Positions 41,019 through 53,174 of a DNA stretch of 64,000 nt are shown here, piece after piece (positions within the stretch are counted from its first letter, which is position 1; each line of letters begins with the position of its first letter). A program made the position numbers and the translations under genes. The notes under the pieces are model-generated. The model saw nothing but the letters and a program-made list of their open reading frames with translations. It was not told where the DNA came from and made no database searches. Source of the stretch: Panulirus ornatus (Eukaryota; Arthropoda; Malacostraca; Decapoda; Palinuridae); the NCBI RefSeq assembly GCF_036320965.1, contig NC_092287.1, positions 10,345,297 to 10,409,296 of the forward strand, written 5' to 3'.

Positions 41019-43705
41019 TTTTTTTTATTATACTTTGTCGCTGTCTCCCGCGTTAGCGAGGTAGCGCAAGGAAACAGACGAAAGAATGGCCCAACCCACC
41101 CACATACACATGTATATACATACACGTCCACACACGCACATATACATACGTATACATTTCAACATATACTTATATACACATACACAGACATATACATATA
41201 TACACATGTACTTAATTCATACTTGCTGCCTTTATTCATTCCCGTCGCCACCCCCGCCACAAATGAAATGACAGCCCCTTCCCCCCGCACGCGCGAGGTA
41301 GTGCTAGGAAAAGACAACAAAGGCCACATTCGTTCACACTGTCTCTAGTTGTCATGTATAATGAACCGAAACCACAGCTCCCTTTCTACATCCAGGCCCT
41401 ACAGAACTTTTCATGGTTTACCCCAGACGCTTCACATACCCTGGCTCAATCCATTGACAGCACGTCGACCCCGGTTTACCACATCGTTCCAATTCACTCT
41501 ATTCCTTGCACGCCTTTCATCCTCCTGCATGTTCAGGCCTCGATCGCTCAAAATCTTTTTCACTCCATCTTTCCACCTCCAATTTGGTCTCCCACTTCTC
41601 CTCATTCCCTCCACCTCTGACACATATCCTCTTTGTGAATCTTTCCTCACTCATTCTCTCCATGTGACCAAACCATTTCAAAACACCTTCTTCTGCTGTC
41701 TCAACCACACTCTTTTTATTACCACACATCTCTCTTACACTTTCATTACTTACCCGATCAAACCACCTCACACCACATATTGCCCTCAAACATCTCATTT
41801 CCAACACATCCACCCTCCTCCGCACAACTCTACCTATAGCCCACGCCTCGCAACCATATAACATTGTTGGAACCACTATTCCTTCATACATACCCATTTT
41901 TGCTTTCCGAGGTAATGTTTTCGCCTTCCACCCATTTTTCTACGCTCCCAGAACTTTCGGCCCCTCCCCCACCCTGTGACTCAATTCCGCTTCCATGGTT
42001 CCATCAGCCGCCAAATCCACTCCCAGATATCTAAAACACTTCACTTCCTCCAGTTTTTCTCCATTCAAACTTATCTCCCAACTGATCTGTCCCTCAACCC
42101 TACTGTACCTAATAACCTTGCTCTTATTCACATTTACTCTCAGTTTTCTTCTTTCATACACTTTACCAAACACAGTCACCAGCTTCAGCAGTTTCTCACC
42201 CGAATCAGCCACCAGCGCTGTATCATCAGCGAACAACAACTGACTCACTTCCCAAGCTATCTCATCTACAACAGACTGCATACTTGCCCCTCTCTCCAAA
42301 ACTCTTGCATTCACCTCCCTAACAACCCCATCCATAAACTAATTAAACAACCATGGAGACATCACACACCCCTGCCGCAAAGCGACTTTCACTGAGGACC
42401 AATCACTTTCCTCTCTTCCTACTCGTACACAAGCCTTACATCCTCGATAAAAACCTTTCCCTGCTTCTAACAACTTGCCTCCCACACCATATATTCCTAA
42501 TACCTTCCACAGAGCATTCCTATCAACTCTATCATATGCCTTCTCCAGATCCATAAATGCTACATACAAATCCATTTGCTTTTCTAAGTATTTCTCACAT
42601 ACATTCTTCAAAGCAAACACCTGATCCACACATCCTCTACCGTTTTTGAGACCACACTGCTCTTCCCCAATCAGATGCTCTGTACATGCCTTCACCCTCT
42701 CAATCAATACCCTCCCTTATAATTTCCAGGAAATAATCAACAAACTCATACCTCTGTAATTTGAGCACTCACCTTTATCCCCTTTGCCTTTGTACAATGG
42801 CACTATGCGTGCATTCCGTCAATCCGCAAGCACTTCATGAGTCATACATACATTAAATATCCTTACCAACCAGTCAACAACACAGCCACCCCCTTTTTTA
42901 ATGCATTCCACTGCAATACCATCCAAAGCCGCTGCCTCGCCAGTTTTCATCTTCCGCAAAGTTTTTACTACCTCATTCTCTGTTTACCAAATCATTCTCC
43001 CTAACCCTCTCACTTCGCACACCACCTCGACCAAAACACCCTATATCTGCTACTCTATCATCTAACACATTTAACAAACCTTCAAAATACTCACTCCATC
43101 TCCTTCACACATCACCACTACTTGTTATCACCTCCCCATTAGCCCCTTCACGGATACTCCCATTTGTATTCTTGTCTTACGCACTTTATTTACCTCCTTC
43201 CAAAACATCGTTTTATTCTCCCTAAAATTTCATGATACTCTCTCACCCCAATTCTCATTTGCCCTTCTTTTTCACCTCTTGCACCTTTCTCTTGACCTCC
43301 TGCCTCTTTGTTTCATACATCTCCCAGTCATTTGCACTGTTTCCCTGCAAAACTCGTCCAAATGCCTCTCTCTTCTCTTTCACTAACAATCTCACTTCTT
43401 CATCCCACCACTCACTACCCTTTCTAATGTGCCCACCTCCCACGCTTCTCATGCCACAAGCATCTTTGCGCAAGCCATCACTACTTCCCTAAATACATCC
43501 CATTCCTTCCCCACTCCCCTTACCTCCTTTGCTCTCACCTTTTTCCATTCTGTACTCAGTCTCTCCTGGTACTTCCTCACACAAGTCTCCTTCCCAAGCT
43601 CACTTACTCTCACTACTCTCTTCACCCCAACATTCTCTCTTCTTTTCTGAAAACCTTTACAAATCTTCCCTTCAGTTGCACCTCTCAGCACATTAACATC
43701 CAAAA

Positions 43706-43707
<2 letters not shown>
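41017..43707 (-). mobile_element. RTE-like LINE copy A, 2.7 kb
   Basis: Longest single copy: 3' tail at 41027, long-form UTR to about 41365, C-terminal domain (about 41430-41900), RT with FADDTALVAD intact (about 42215-42245), motif A MDLEKAYDRVD (about 42530), linker, and the tail of the endonuclease up to DVNVLRGATEG at 43703. The 5' end is truncated at (TA)n in the endonuclease. Multiple frameshifts. Its 5' part took part in the crossover described for the tandem duplication. Confidence 0.9.
41940..42335 (-). pseudogene. RT catalytic region of LINE copy A
   Basis: 131 codons from MDGVVREVNARV through LLFADDTALVADS (both aspartates present) to YLGVDLAADGT. Motif A and the fingers are in a neighbouring frame (42339-42707). 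A TAA in place of the preceding FMDG phenylalanine region separates the two parts. Confidence 0.8.

Positions 43708-43780
<73 letters not shown>
43708..43780. repeat. (TA)n microsatellite
   Basis: Pure TA run at the 5' edge of LINE copy A. The unit 2 counterpart at about 48032-48106 has TTA interruptions. Confidence 0.95.
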
Positions 43781-43785
<5 letters not shown>

Positions 43786-44139
43786 GTGGGCTTTCACCCT
43801 ATCACTGAGCAGCATCTTTGCCATCATTCCACCCTCCCCTAGAAAAAAAGAAAAACATCGTAATCTCTTTCTCCAGCTTTCCAGTCCTCCAGTCCTATCT
43901 TTCCTAAGATATCCTAGACGTCATCTCTGCCACAGATGGGAAAAAAAAAAAATTCGTGTAAGCGTGATAGACACGAAAATATAAGTTACGTTGATTTTTG
44001 TGGATTTTATTTTTCCTTTTTTTTATTGACTTGGAGGTAGAAAGCCACCGTCGCTGCCCCATCTCGATTGGGTCGTGTTCTTAGGACACGAGATGAGGAG
44101 AAGGGAAAGAGGATCTAGGTGGGTTATTGGATTGGAACA
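43781..44139. other. Unassigned sequence inside duplication unit 1
   Basis: Starts CATATGTGGGCTTTCACCC. No ORF or element recognised. Repeated at 48107-48463 in unit 2. Confidence 0.6.
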
Positions 44140-44515
44140 CCCCCCCTGATTGGGAGGGGGTTGAAGTGGATTGGTAAAACCCCCACCTGACTGGGAGGTG
44201 GTAGAGGTTGATTTGCTGAACCCCCTGATTGGGGAGTGGATTGGTAAAAACCCCTGATTGGCAGGGGGGTTCAGGTGGGTATGTAAACCCACTGATTGGG
44301 ATTTGGATTGGTTTTGATACTTTTACGCCCACACCCCTGATTGGGAGGGGATTGAGGTTGATTGATTAAACCTTCCCTGATTGGGAGATGGTTGAAGTGG
44401 ATTGGTTAACCCCCTGATTAGGAGGTATTTGAAATGCATTAGTTAACCCCATAATTGGAAGGTGGTTGAGGTGGATTGGATAAACCCCTGATTGGGAGGT
44501 GGATTGGTTTTGATA
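44140..44515. repeat. Irregular ~38 bp minisatellite (CCCTGATTGGGAGG)
   Basis: About ten units built around CCCTGATTGGGAGG, GATTGGTAAAACC and TTGAAGTGG phrases with variable spacing. Repeated in unit 2 from about 48464, where it degrades after 48668. Confidence 0.85.
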
Positions 44516-44544
44516 TTTTTAACCCCATATTCTCTCTTTTCTCT

Positions 44545-44655
44545 TTTAAACTATTCGCCATTTCCCGCGTTAGCGAGGTAGCGTTTAGAACTGAGGACTG
44601 GGCCTTTTTTGGAATATCCTCATCTGGCCCCCTCTGTTCCTTCTCTCTATGTTAT
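44545..44655 (-). mobile_element. Partial SINE-like element (3' half)
   Basis: TTAAACTATTCGCCATTTCC and CGCGTTAGCGAGGTAGCG (tail motif on minus), then the middle of the element to about CTGTTCCTTC. The 5' half is absent. Present again at about 48835-48925 in unit 2. Confidence 0.8.
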
Positions 44656-44962
44656 TCAAAAATCCTCCTTCCTCCAATTGAATTCTTTTTTTGTCTATTT
44701 TCTAACTCATTTTATGGTAATTAGCGTTACTTTTGGTATCTTCGGTGAGAGCAAATGACTCCCGCTGCACGAAATCCCATTTTTTTTTTCCATTGATGTT
44801 TTTTAAGAATTTCTCATTTTTAATTTCTCCGGTCACCAGGGTAGATATTACTGTGGAAACTTTTGATGCACACGACCACTTTTTAGAACCGCAGGGCAAG
44901 TTGGTGTATCGAACGAATAAGGTGAAGAGGCGGAGACAAGAGTAGAAATGAGATAGGTAGAT

Positions 44963-45032
<70 letters not shown>

Positions 45033-45342
45033 TCATCTCAGACCTTATCAGCCAGTTTCCAAAAGATTTGAATCAAACTTCTCCACAAACTTCTTCTTTT
45101 TACATAATTTTTGCAAATTTTCATTCAGTTTCACTAATGGAAATTAGGATTGCCTTCCTTCGTTGCTTGTAAACCGTTCGTTTTACACGAACGAATGACG
45201 TGGTTATGCTCATGATACTACGATAGATATTCGGTGGTAGAAATCAATCATAAGAGGATTTTTTCTTTAGTTTTTCTGTTCATAGTGAAATATGGCGTCC
45301 ATGTTTTGCTATGGTCCTCAATATATATATATATATATATAT
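44656..45342. other. Unassigned sequence with (GA)n and (TA)n
   Basis: Contains (GA)n at 44969-45028 and (TA)n at 45319-45342. Short frames show no motif. Repeated in unit 2 from about 49540 at offset 4573. Confidence 0.6.
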
Positions 45343-46201
45343 TCTTTTTTTATCTTTTATTTTACTTTGTCGTTGTCTCCCGCTTTAGCGAGGTAGCGCG
45401 AGGAAACAGACGAAAGAATGGCCCAACCCACCCACATACACATGTGTATACATACACAACCACACACGCAAATATACATACCCATACATTTCAACTTATA
45501 TATACTTACACAGACATATACATATATACACATGCACATAATTAATACTTGCTACCTTTATTCATTCTAGTCGCCACCCCACCACACATGAAATGACAAC
45601 CCCCTCCCCCCGCACGCGCGCGAGGTAGCGCCAGGAAAAGTCAACAAAGGCCATATTCGTTCACACTCAGTCTCTAGCTGTCATGTATAGTGCACCGAAA
45701 CCACAGCTGCCTTTCCACAACCAGGCCCAACAAAACTTTCCATGGATTACCCCAGATGTTTCACATGCCCTGGTTCACTCCATTGGCAGCACGTCGACCC
45801 CGGAATACCACATTGTTCCAATTCACTATTCCTTGCACGCCTTTCACCCTCCTGCATGTTCAGGCCCCGATCGCTCAAAATCTTTTTCACTCCATCTTTC
45901 CGCCTCCAATTTGGTCTCCCACTTCTCGTTCCCTCCACCCCTGACACATATATCCTCTTTGTCAATCTTTCCTCACTCATTCTCTCCATGTGACCAAGCC
46001 ATTTCAACACACCCTCTTCTGCTCTCTCAACCACACTCTTTTTATTTCCACACATCTCTCTTACCCTTTCATTACTTACCCGATCAAACCACCTCACACC
46101 ACATATTGTCCTCAAACATCTCATTTCCAACACATCCACCCTAATCCGCACAACCCTATCTGTAGCCCACGCCTCGCAACCATATAACATTGTTGGAACC
46201 A

Positions 46202-46705
46202 CTATTCCTTCAAACATACCCATTTTTGCTTTCCGAGATAATGTTCTCGCCTTCCACACATTTTCAACGCTTCCGGAACCTTCGCCCCCTCCATCAACCT
46301 GTGACTCACTTCCGCTTCCATGGTTCCATCCACTGCCAAATCCACTCCCAGATATCTAAAACACTTCACTTCCTCCAATTTTTCCCCATTCAAACTTACC
46401 TCCCAACTGTCTTGTCCCTCAACCCTACTGTACCTATTAACCTTGCTCTTATTCACATTTACTCTCAGCTTTCTTCTTTCACACACTTTACCAAACTCAG
46501 TCACCAGCTTCTGCAGTTTCTTACCCGGATCAGCCACCAGCGCCGTATCATCAGCGAACAATAACTGACTCACTTCCCAAGCCCTCTCATCCACAGCAGA
46601 CTGCATACTTGCCCCTCTTTCCAAAACTCTTGCATTCACCTCCCTATCAACCCCATCCATAAACAAATCAAACAACCATGGAGACATCACACACCCGGGC
46701 CGCAA
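46202..46705 (-). pseudogene. RT catalytic region of hybrid LINE
   Basis: 167 codons from RPGCVMSPWLF (motif B, first Q to P) through LLFADDTALVAD to YLGVDLAVDGT. Both catalytic aspartates kept. The near-identical twin is at 50775-51290. Confidence 0.8.
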
Positions 46706-47080
46706 ACCAACATTTACTGAGAGCCAATCACTTTCCTCTCATCCTACTCGTGCACATGCCTTACATCCTCGATAAAAACTTTTCACTGCTTCCAGCAACT
46801 TACTTCCCACACCACATTCTCTTAACACCTTCCACAGAGCATCTCTATCAACCCTATCATATGCCTTCTCCAGATCCATAAATGTTACGTACAAATCCAT
46901 TTGTTTTTCTAAGTATTTTTCACATACATTCTTTAAAGCAAACACCTGATCCAAACATCCTCTACCACTTCTGAAACCACACTGCTCCTCCCCAATCTGA
47001 TGCTCTGTACATGCCTTTACCCTCTCAATCAATACCCTCCCATATGATTTCCCAGGAATACTCAACAAACTTATACCTTT

Positions 47081-47677
47081 CTAATTTGAACACTCACCTT
47101 TGTCCCCTTTGCCTTTGTACAATGGCATTATGCATGCATTCTGCCAATCCTCAGGCACCTCACCATGAGCCATACACACTTTGAATATCCTTACTAACCG
47201 GTCAACAACACAGTCAACCCCCTTTTTGATAAATTCCACTGCATTAACATCCAAACCCGCCGCCTTGCCGGCTTTCATCTTCCGTAAAGCTTTCACTACC
47301 TCCTCTCTGTTTACCAAATCATTCTCCCTGACCCTCTCACTTCGCACACCACCTCGACCAAAACATCCTGTATCTGCCACTCTATCATCTAACACATTCA
47401 ACACTCCTTCAAAATACTCACTCCATATCCTTCTCACATAGCCACTACTTGTTATTACCTCCCCATTAGCCCCCTTCACCGATGTTCCCATTTGTTCCCA
47501 TGTCTTAAGCACTTTATTTACCTCCTTCCAAAACATCTTTTTATTCTCCCTAGAATTTAATGATATTCTTTCACCCCAACTCTCATTTGCCCTCTTTTTC
47601 ACCCCTTGCACCTTTCTCTTGACCTCCTGCCTCTTTCTTTTATACATCTCCCAGTCATTTGCATTATTTCCCTGCAA
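47081..47677 (-). pseudogene. Linker and RT fingers of hybrid LINE
   Basis: 198 codons: EVKRKVQGVKKRANESW, RRIWSEYFEGVLNVLDD, VKALRKMKAGKAAGLD, PEDWQNACIMPLYKGKGDKGECSN. It stops where YRGISLL should begin because of a TAG-type change. The identical frame recurs at 51654-52250. Confidence 0.8.
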
Positions 47678-48069
47678 AAATCGTCCAAATGCTTTTCCTC
47701 TTTCACTAACAATCTCACTTCTTCACCCCACCACTCACTACCCTTTCTAATGTGCCCACCTCCCACGCTTCTCATGCCACAAGCATCTTTGCGCAAGCCA
47801 TCACTACTTCCCTAAATACATCCCATTCCTTCCCCACTCCCCTTACCTCCTTTTGCTCTCACCTTTTTCCATTTCTGTACTCAGTCTCTCCTGGTACTTC
47901 CTCACACAAGTCTCCTTCCCAAGCTCACTTACTCTCACTACTCTCTTCACCCCAACATTCTCTCTTCTTTTCTGAAAACCTTTACAAATCTTCCCTTCAG
48001 TTGCACCTCTCAGCACATTAACATCCAAAAGTGTATATATATATATTATATATATATATTATATATATA

Positions 48070-48111
<42 letters not shown>

Positions 48112-48667
48112 GTGGGCTTTCACCCTATCACTGAGCAGCATCTTTGCCATCATTCCACCCTCCCCTAGAAAAAAAGAAAAACATCGTAATCTCTTTCTCC
48201 AGCTTTCCAGTCCTCCAGTCCTATCTTTCCTAAGATATCCTAGACGTCATCTCTGCCACAGATGGAAAAAAAAAAAATTCGTGTAAGCGTGATAGACACG
48301 AAAATATAAGTTACGTTGATTTTGTGGATTTTATTTTTCCTTTTTTTTATTGACTTGGAGGTAGAAAGCCACCGTCGCTGCCCCATCTCGATTGGGTCGT
48401 GTTCTTAGGACACGAGATGAGGAGAAGGGAAAGAGGATCTAGGTGGGTTATTGGATTGGAACACCCCCCCTGATTGGGAGGGGGTTGAAGTGGATTGGTA
48501 AAACCCCCACCTGACTGGGAGGTGGTAGAGGTTGATTTGCTGAACCCCCTGATTGGGGAGTGGATTGGTAAAAACCCCTGATTGGCAGGGGGGTTCAGGT
48601 GGGTATGTAAACCCACTGATTGGGATTTGGATTGGTTTTGATACTTTTACGCCCACACCCCTGATTG

Positions 48668-49539
48668 GGAGGGGATGGAGGTTGATGTTAAACTCCTGAT
48701 TGGAGATGTTGAGTGATGGTTAAACCTATTAGGAGGTTTGAAATGCATTAGTTAACTCTAATTGGGGTGTTGAGTGATTGGTAACCCTGATTGGGTGGAT
48801 TGGTTTTGATATTTTTAACCCTATTCTCTCTTTCTCTTAACTATTCGCCATCCGCGTTAGCGAGGTAGCGTTTGACTGAGACTGGGCCTTTTTTGGAATA
48901 TCCTCATCTGCCCCTGTTCCTTCTCTTATGTTATTCAAAAATCCTCCTTCCCAATTAAATTCTTTTTTTGTCATTTCTAACTCATTTTATGGTAATTAGC
49001 GTTCTTTTGTTCTTCGGTGAGAGCAAATACTCCTGCACGAAATCCCATTTTCCTGATGTGTTTAAGATTTTCATTTTTAAATTTCTCCGTCAGCAGTGGT
49101 AGATATTACTGTGGAAACTTTTGATGCACACGACCACTTTTTAGAACCCATGTCGTTGTTATCAATCGAATTAGTAAAGAACAAGATAATGAGATATATA
49201 GACAGTAGCGAGAGATAGAGTAGAGAGATGAGAGAAGAGAGAGAGATTAGGAGATATAAGAATGAGAGTCCATACTATGACCTTATCACTAGTTATCCAA
49301 AAATCATGTCCATCTAATCTATTATTATAATGTAAGATTTATAATCAGTTTAAAGGTAATTAGGATTACTTACTGGTATCTTCTGGGATAAGACCCAGGC
49401 CAATCCATTTTCTTTTTCATTGAGTTTTTTAGAAAAATGGACAGGGTAGAGAATATGTGGAAAGAGCACAGACAAGAAGAGGGAGTAATGGTACAAGATA
49501 AGAAAGGCGAGCGAGGTGGTAAATGAATGTTAACATTGT

Positions 49540-49545
<6 letters not shown>
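48668..49545. other. Irregular, error-like stretch inside unit 2
   Basis: Corresponds to about 44344-44970 of unit 1, but with many small deletions at short repeats (for example ATTTCCCGCGTT reduced to ATCCGCGTT), then a second scrambled version of the same segment (GGTAATTAGGATTACTTACTGG near 49365 echoes GGTAATTAGCGTTACTTTTGG near 48990) and a broken GA run near 49200-49260. Flanking unit 2 sequence is almost identical to unit 1. It looks like unpolished long-read or chimeric consensus, though a real degenerate insertion cannot be excluded. Confidence 0.65.
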
Positions 49546-49606
<61 letters not shown>

Positions 49607-49915
49607 TCATCTCAGACCTTATCAGCCAGTTTCCAAAAGAATTGAATCAAACTTCTCACAAACTTCTTCTTTTTACATAATTTTTGCAAATTTTCATTCA
49701 GTTTCACTAATGGAAATTAGGATTGCCTTCCTTCGTTGCTTGTAAACCGTTCGTTTTACACGAACGAATGACGTGGTTATGCTCATGATACTACGATAGA
49801 TATTCGGTGGTAGAAATCAATCATAAGAGGATTTTCTCTCTAGTTTTCCTGTTCATAGTGAAATATGGCGTCCATGTTTTGCTATGGTCCTCAATATATA
49901 TATATATATATATAT

Positions 49916-52330
49916 TCTTTTTTTATCTTTTATTTTACTTTGTCGTTGTCTCCCGCTTTAGCGAGGTAGCGCGAGGAAACAGACGAAAGAATGGCCCAAC
50001 CCACCCACATACACATGTGTATACATACACAACCACACACGCAAATATACATACCCATACATTTCAACTTATATATACTTACACAGACATATACATATAT
50101 ACACATGCACATAATTAATACTTGCTACCTTTATTCATTCTAGTCGCCACCCCACCACACATGAAATGACAACCCCCTCCCCCCGCACGCGCGCGAGGTA
50201 GCGCCAGGAAAAGTCAACAAAGGCCATATTCGTTCACACTCAGTCTCTAGCTGTCATGTATAGTGCACCGAAACCACAGCTGCCTTTCCACAACCAGGCC
50301 CAACAAAACTTTCCATGGATTACCCCAGATGTTTCACATGCCCTGGTTCACTCCATTGGCAGCACGTCGACCCCGGAATACCACATTGTTCCAATTCACT
50401 ATTCCTTGCACGCCTTTCACCCTCCTGCATGTTCAGGCCCCGATCGCTCAAAATCTTTTTCACTCCATCTTTCCGCCTCCAATTTGGTCTCCCACTTCTC
50501 GTTCCCTCCACCCCTGACACATATATCCTCTTTGTCAATCTTTCCTCACTCATTCTCTCCATGTGACCAAGCCATTTCAACACACCCTCTTCTGCTCTCT
50601 CAACCACACTCTTTTTATTTCCACACATCTCTCTTACCCTTTCATTACTTACCCGATCAAACCACCTCACACCACATATTGTCCTCAAACATCTCATTTC
50701 CAACACATCCACCCTAATCCGCACAACCCTATCTGTAGCCCACGCCTCGCAACCATATAACATTGTTGGAACCACTATTCCTTCAAACATACCCATTTTT
50801 GCTTTCCGAGATAATGTTCTCGCCTTCCACACATTTTCAACGCTTCCGGAACCTTCGCCCCCTCCATCAACCTGTGACTCACTTCCGCTTCCATGGTTCC
50901 ATCCACTGCCAAATCCACTCCCAGATATCTAAAACACTTCACTTCCTCCAATTTTTCCCCATTCAAACTTACCTCCCAACTGTCTTGTCCCTCAACCCTA
51001 CTGTACCTATTAACCTTGCTCTTATTCACATTTACTCTCAGCTTTCTTCTTTCACACACTTTACCAAACTCAGTCACCAGCTTCTGCAGTTTCTTACCCG
51101 GATCAGCCACCAGCGCCGTATCATCAGCGAACAATAACTGACTCACTTCCCAAGCCCTCTCATCCACAGCAGACTGCATACTTGCCCCTCTTTCCAAAAC
51201 TCTTGCATTCACCTCCCTATCAACCCCATCCTTAAACAAATCAAACAACCATGGAGACATCACACACCCGGGCCGCAAACCAACATTCACTGAGAGCCAA
51301 TCACTTTCCTCTCATCCTACTCGTGCACATACCTTACATCCTCGATAAAAACTTTTCACTGCTTCCAGCAACTTACTTCCCACACCACATTCTCTTAACA
51401 CCTTCCACAGAGCATCTCTATCAACCCTATCATATGCCTTCTCCAGATCCATAAATGTTACGTACAAATCCATTTGTTTTTCTAAGTATTTTTCACATAC
51501 ATTCTTTAAAGCAAACACCTGATCCAAACATCCTCTACCACTTCTGAAACCACACTGCTCCTCCCCAATCTGATGCTCTGTACATGCCTTTACCCTCTCA
51601 ATCAATACCCTCCCATATGATTTCCCAGGAATACTCAACAAACTTATACCTTTCTAATTTGAACACTCACCTTTGTCCCCTTTGCCTTTGTACAATGGCA
51701 TTATGCATGCATTCTGCCAATCCTCAGGCACCTCACCATGAGCCATACACACTTTGAATATCCTTACTAACCGGTCAACAACACAGTCAACCCCCTTTTT
51801 GATAAATTCCACTGCATTAACATCCAAACCCGCCGCCTTGCCGGCTTTCATCTTCCGTAAAGCTTTCACTACCTCCTCTCTGTTTACCAAATCATTCTCC
51901 CTGACCCTCTCACTTCGCACACCACCTCGACCAAAACATCCTGTATCTGCCACTCTATCATCTAACACATTCAACACTCCTTCAAAATACTCACTCCATA
52001 TCCTTCTCACATAGCCACTACTTGTTATTACCTCCCCATTAGCCCCCTTCACCGATGTTCCCATTTGTTCCCATGTCTTAAGCACTTTATTTACCTCCTT
52101 CCAAAACATCTTTTTATTCTCCCTAGAATTTAATGATATTCTTTCACCCCAACTCTCATTTGCCCTCTTTTTCACCCCTTGCACCTTTCTCTTGACCTCC
52201 TGCCTCTTTCTTTTATACATCTCCCAGTCATTTGCATTATTTCCCTGCAAAAATCGTCCAAATGCTTTTCCTCTTTCACTAACAATCTTACTTCTTCATT
52301 CCACCACTCACTACCCTTTCTAATCTTCCC
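49916..52330 (-). mobile_element. RTE-like LINE copy B
   Basis: 3' tail at 49928, UTR, C-terminal domain (50320-50832), RT (50775-51641) and linker (51654-52250), ending at TAATCTTCCCACC where a 43 bp minisatellite begins, so it is 5'-truncated before the endonuclease. The RT catalytic box FADDTALVAD is intact. A TTTCTAATTTG change adds a stop after LLSIPGKSYG. Nearly identical to the B-type part of the hybrid copy. Confidence 0.9.
50775..51290 (-). pseudogene. RT catalytic region of LINE copy B
   Basis: 171 codons with PGCVMSPWLFDLFKDG (M to K relative to the twin at 46202), FADDTALVAD and YLGVDLAVDGT. The single substitutions separating it from its twin show that the duplication is recent. 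Confidence 0.8.
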
Positions 52331-52590
52331 ACCAGCAGTGATGGGGACCATGAAGGAGGGTAGTGTAGGAACCACCAGCAGTGATGGGGACCATGATGAA
52401 AGGTAGTGTAGGAACCACCAGCAGTGATGGGGACCATGAAGGAAGGTAGTGTAGGAACCACCAACAGTAATGGGGACCATGAAGGAAGGTAGTGTAGGAA
52501 CCACCAGCAGTAATGGGGACCATGAAGGAAGGTAGTGTAGGAACCACCTGCTGTGATGGGGACCATGAAGGAAGGTAGTGTAGGAACCAA
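52331..52590. repeat. 43 bp minisatellite, six units
   Basis: Unit ACCAGCAGTGATGGGGACCA plus TGAAGGAAGGTAGTGTAGGAACC. Starts 52331, 52374 and onward. Abuts the truncated LINE copy B. Confidence 0.95.
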
Positions 52591-52742
52591 CAAGAGATAG
52601 AGAGGGCGGGTTGACCATGCAGAGCAGCGTTGCTAGGGAGGTGTCGCGTCTGAGAGACATCAAGAACGTGTGTAAAATCTTATTCCTAATGTAAAGAGAG
52701 AGGGAGTATCTACACACGTTGGACTCCATCTCTTTACCTCCA
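52591..52742. other. Short unassigned spacer
   Basis: No ORF or element. Confidence 0.5.
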
Positions 52743-52767
52743 TCACACACACACACACACACAAACA

Positions 52768-52842
<75 letters not shown>
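52743..52842. repeat. (CA)n then (CT)n microsatellite
   Basis: CA run at 52743-52768 followed by a ~72 base CT run. Confidence 0.95.
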
Positions 52843-52844
<2 letters not shown>

Positions 52845-53174
52845 CCCACCTCCACTGGCTTAGGCAGGGGGAGGGTCGACTTTATTGAAGCCTCGGACAA
52901 CTCCCCAGCCGAAGATTGCCAAGAGCGGGGTCCGTGGAAGATCGAGCGAGACTCCTACAAAGATCGTCGAATATCGAGACTCCTGCAAAGATCGTCGAAG
53001 ATTGTGAATATCGCATGGTGAACTGACCAGATATTCCTATATTTTTTTTTTTGGTGGATATTGTGATAGGAGAGAGGGGAGAGTTGATGGTAGGGTTTAT
53101 GAATATTTGATGAGGGGGGGGAAATGATCTTCTCCCCCTACAGCAACAACCCCAACCCCCCCCCATTAAACACG
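52843..53174. other. Unassigned sequence
   Basis: Includes a small duplicated AAGATCGTCGAA phrase at about 52959 and 52988. No gene seen. Confidence 0.5.

Larger units (their letters stand above)
43391..47713. repeat. Tandem duplication, unit 1 (~4.32 kb)
   Basis: First unit of a direct duplication. It contains the 5' end of LINE copy A, (TA)n, a ~750 bp spacer, a minisatellite, a partial SINE-like copy, (GA)n and most of a LINE. Bases correspond to unit 2 at offset 4324 up to about 44340, and at offset 4573 from about 44960. Identity outside the altered stretch is very high, with only scattered substitutions (for example near 46669, 46714 and 46756). Confidence 0.93.
45343..48031 (-). mobile_element. 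Hybrid RTE-like LINE (B-type 3' part, A-type 5' part)
   Basis: From the 3' tail (45355) to about 47700 it matches LINE copy B at 49916-52286. From about 47716 to 48031 it matches LINE copy A at 43393-43707. Diagnostic bases: GCTTTTCCTCTTTCAC before the switch is B-like (A has CTCTCTCTTCTCTTTCAC), and ATCTCACTTC after it is A-like (B has ATCTTACTTC). The copy includes UTR, C-terminal domain, RT with FADDTALVAD and the endonuclease end. Frames are broken. Confidence 0.9.
47714..52286. repeat. Tandem duplication, unit 2 (~4.57 kb)
   Basis: Second unit in direct orientation. It is 250 bp longer than unit 1 because of the stretch at 48668-49545. The right boundary lies in LINE copy B at the position equivalent to the switch in the hybrid LINE. 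Confidence 0.93.
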
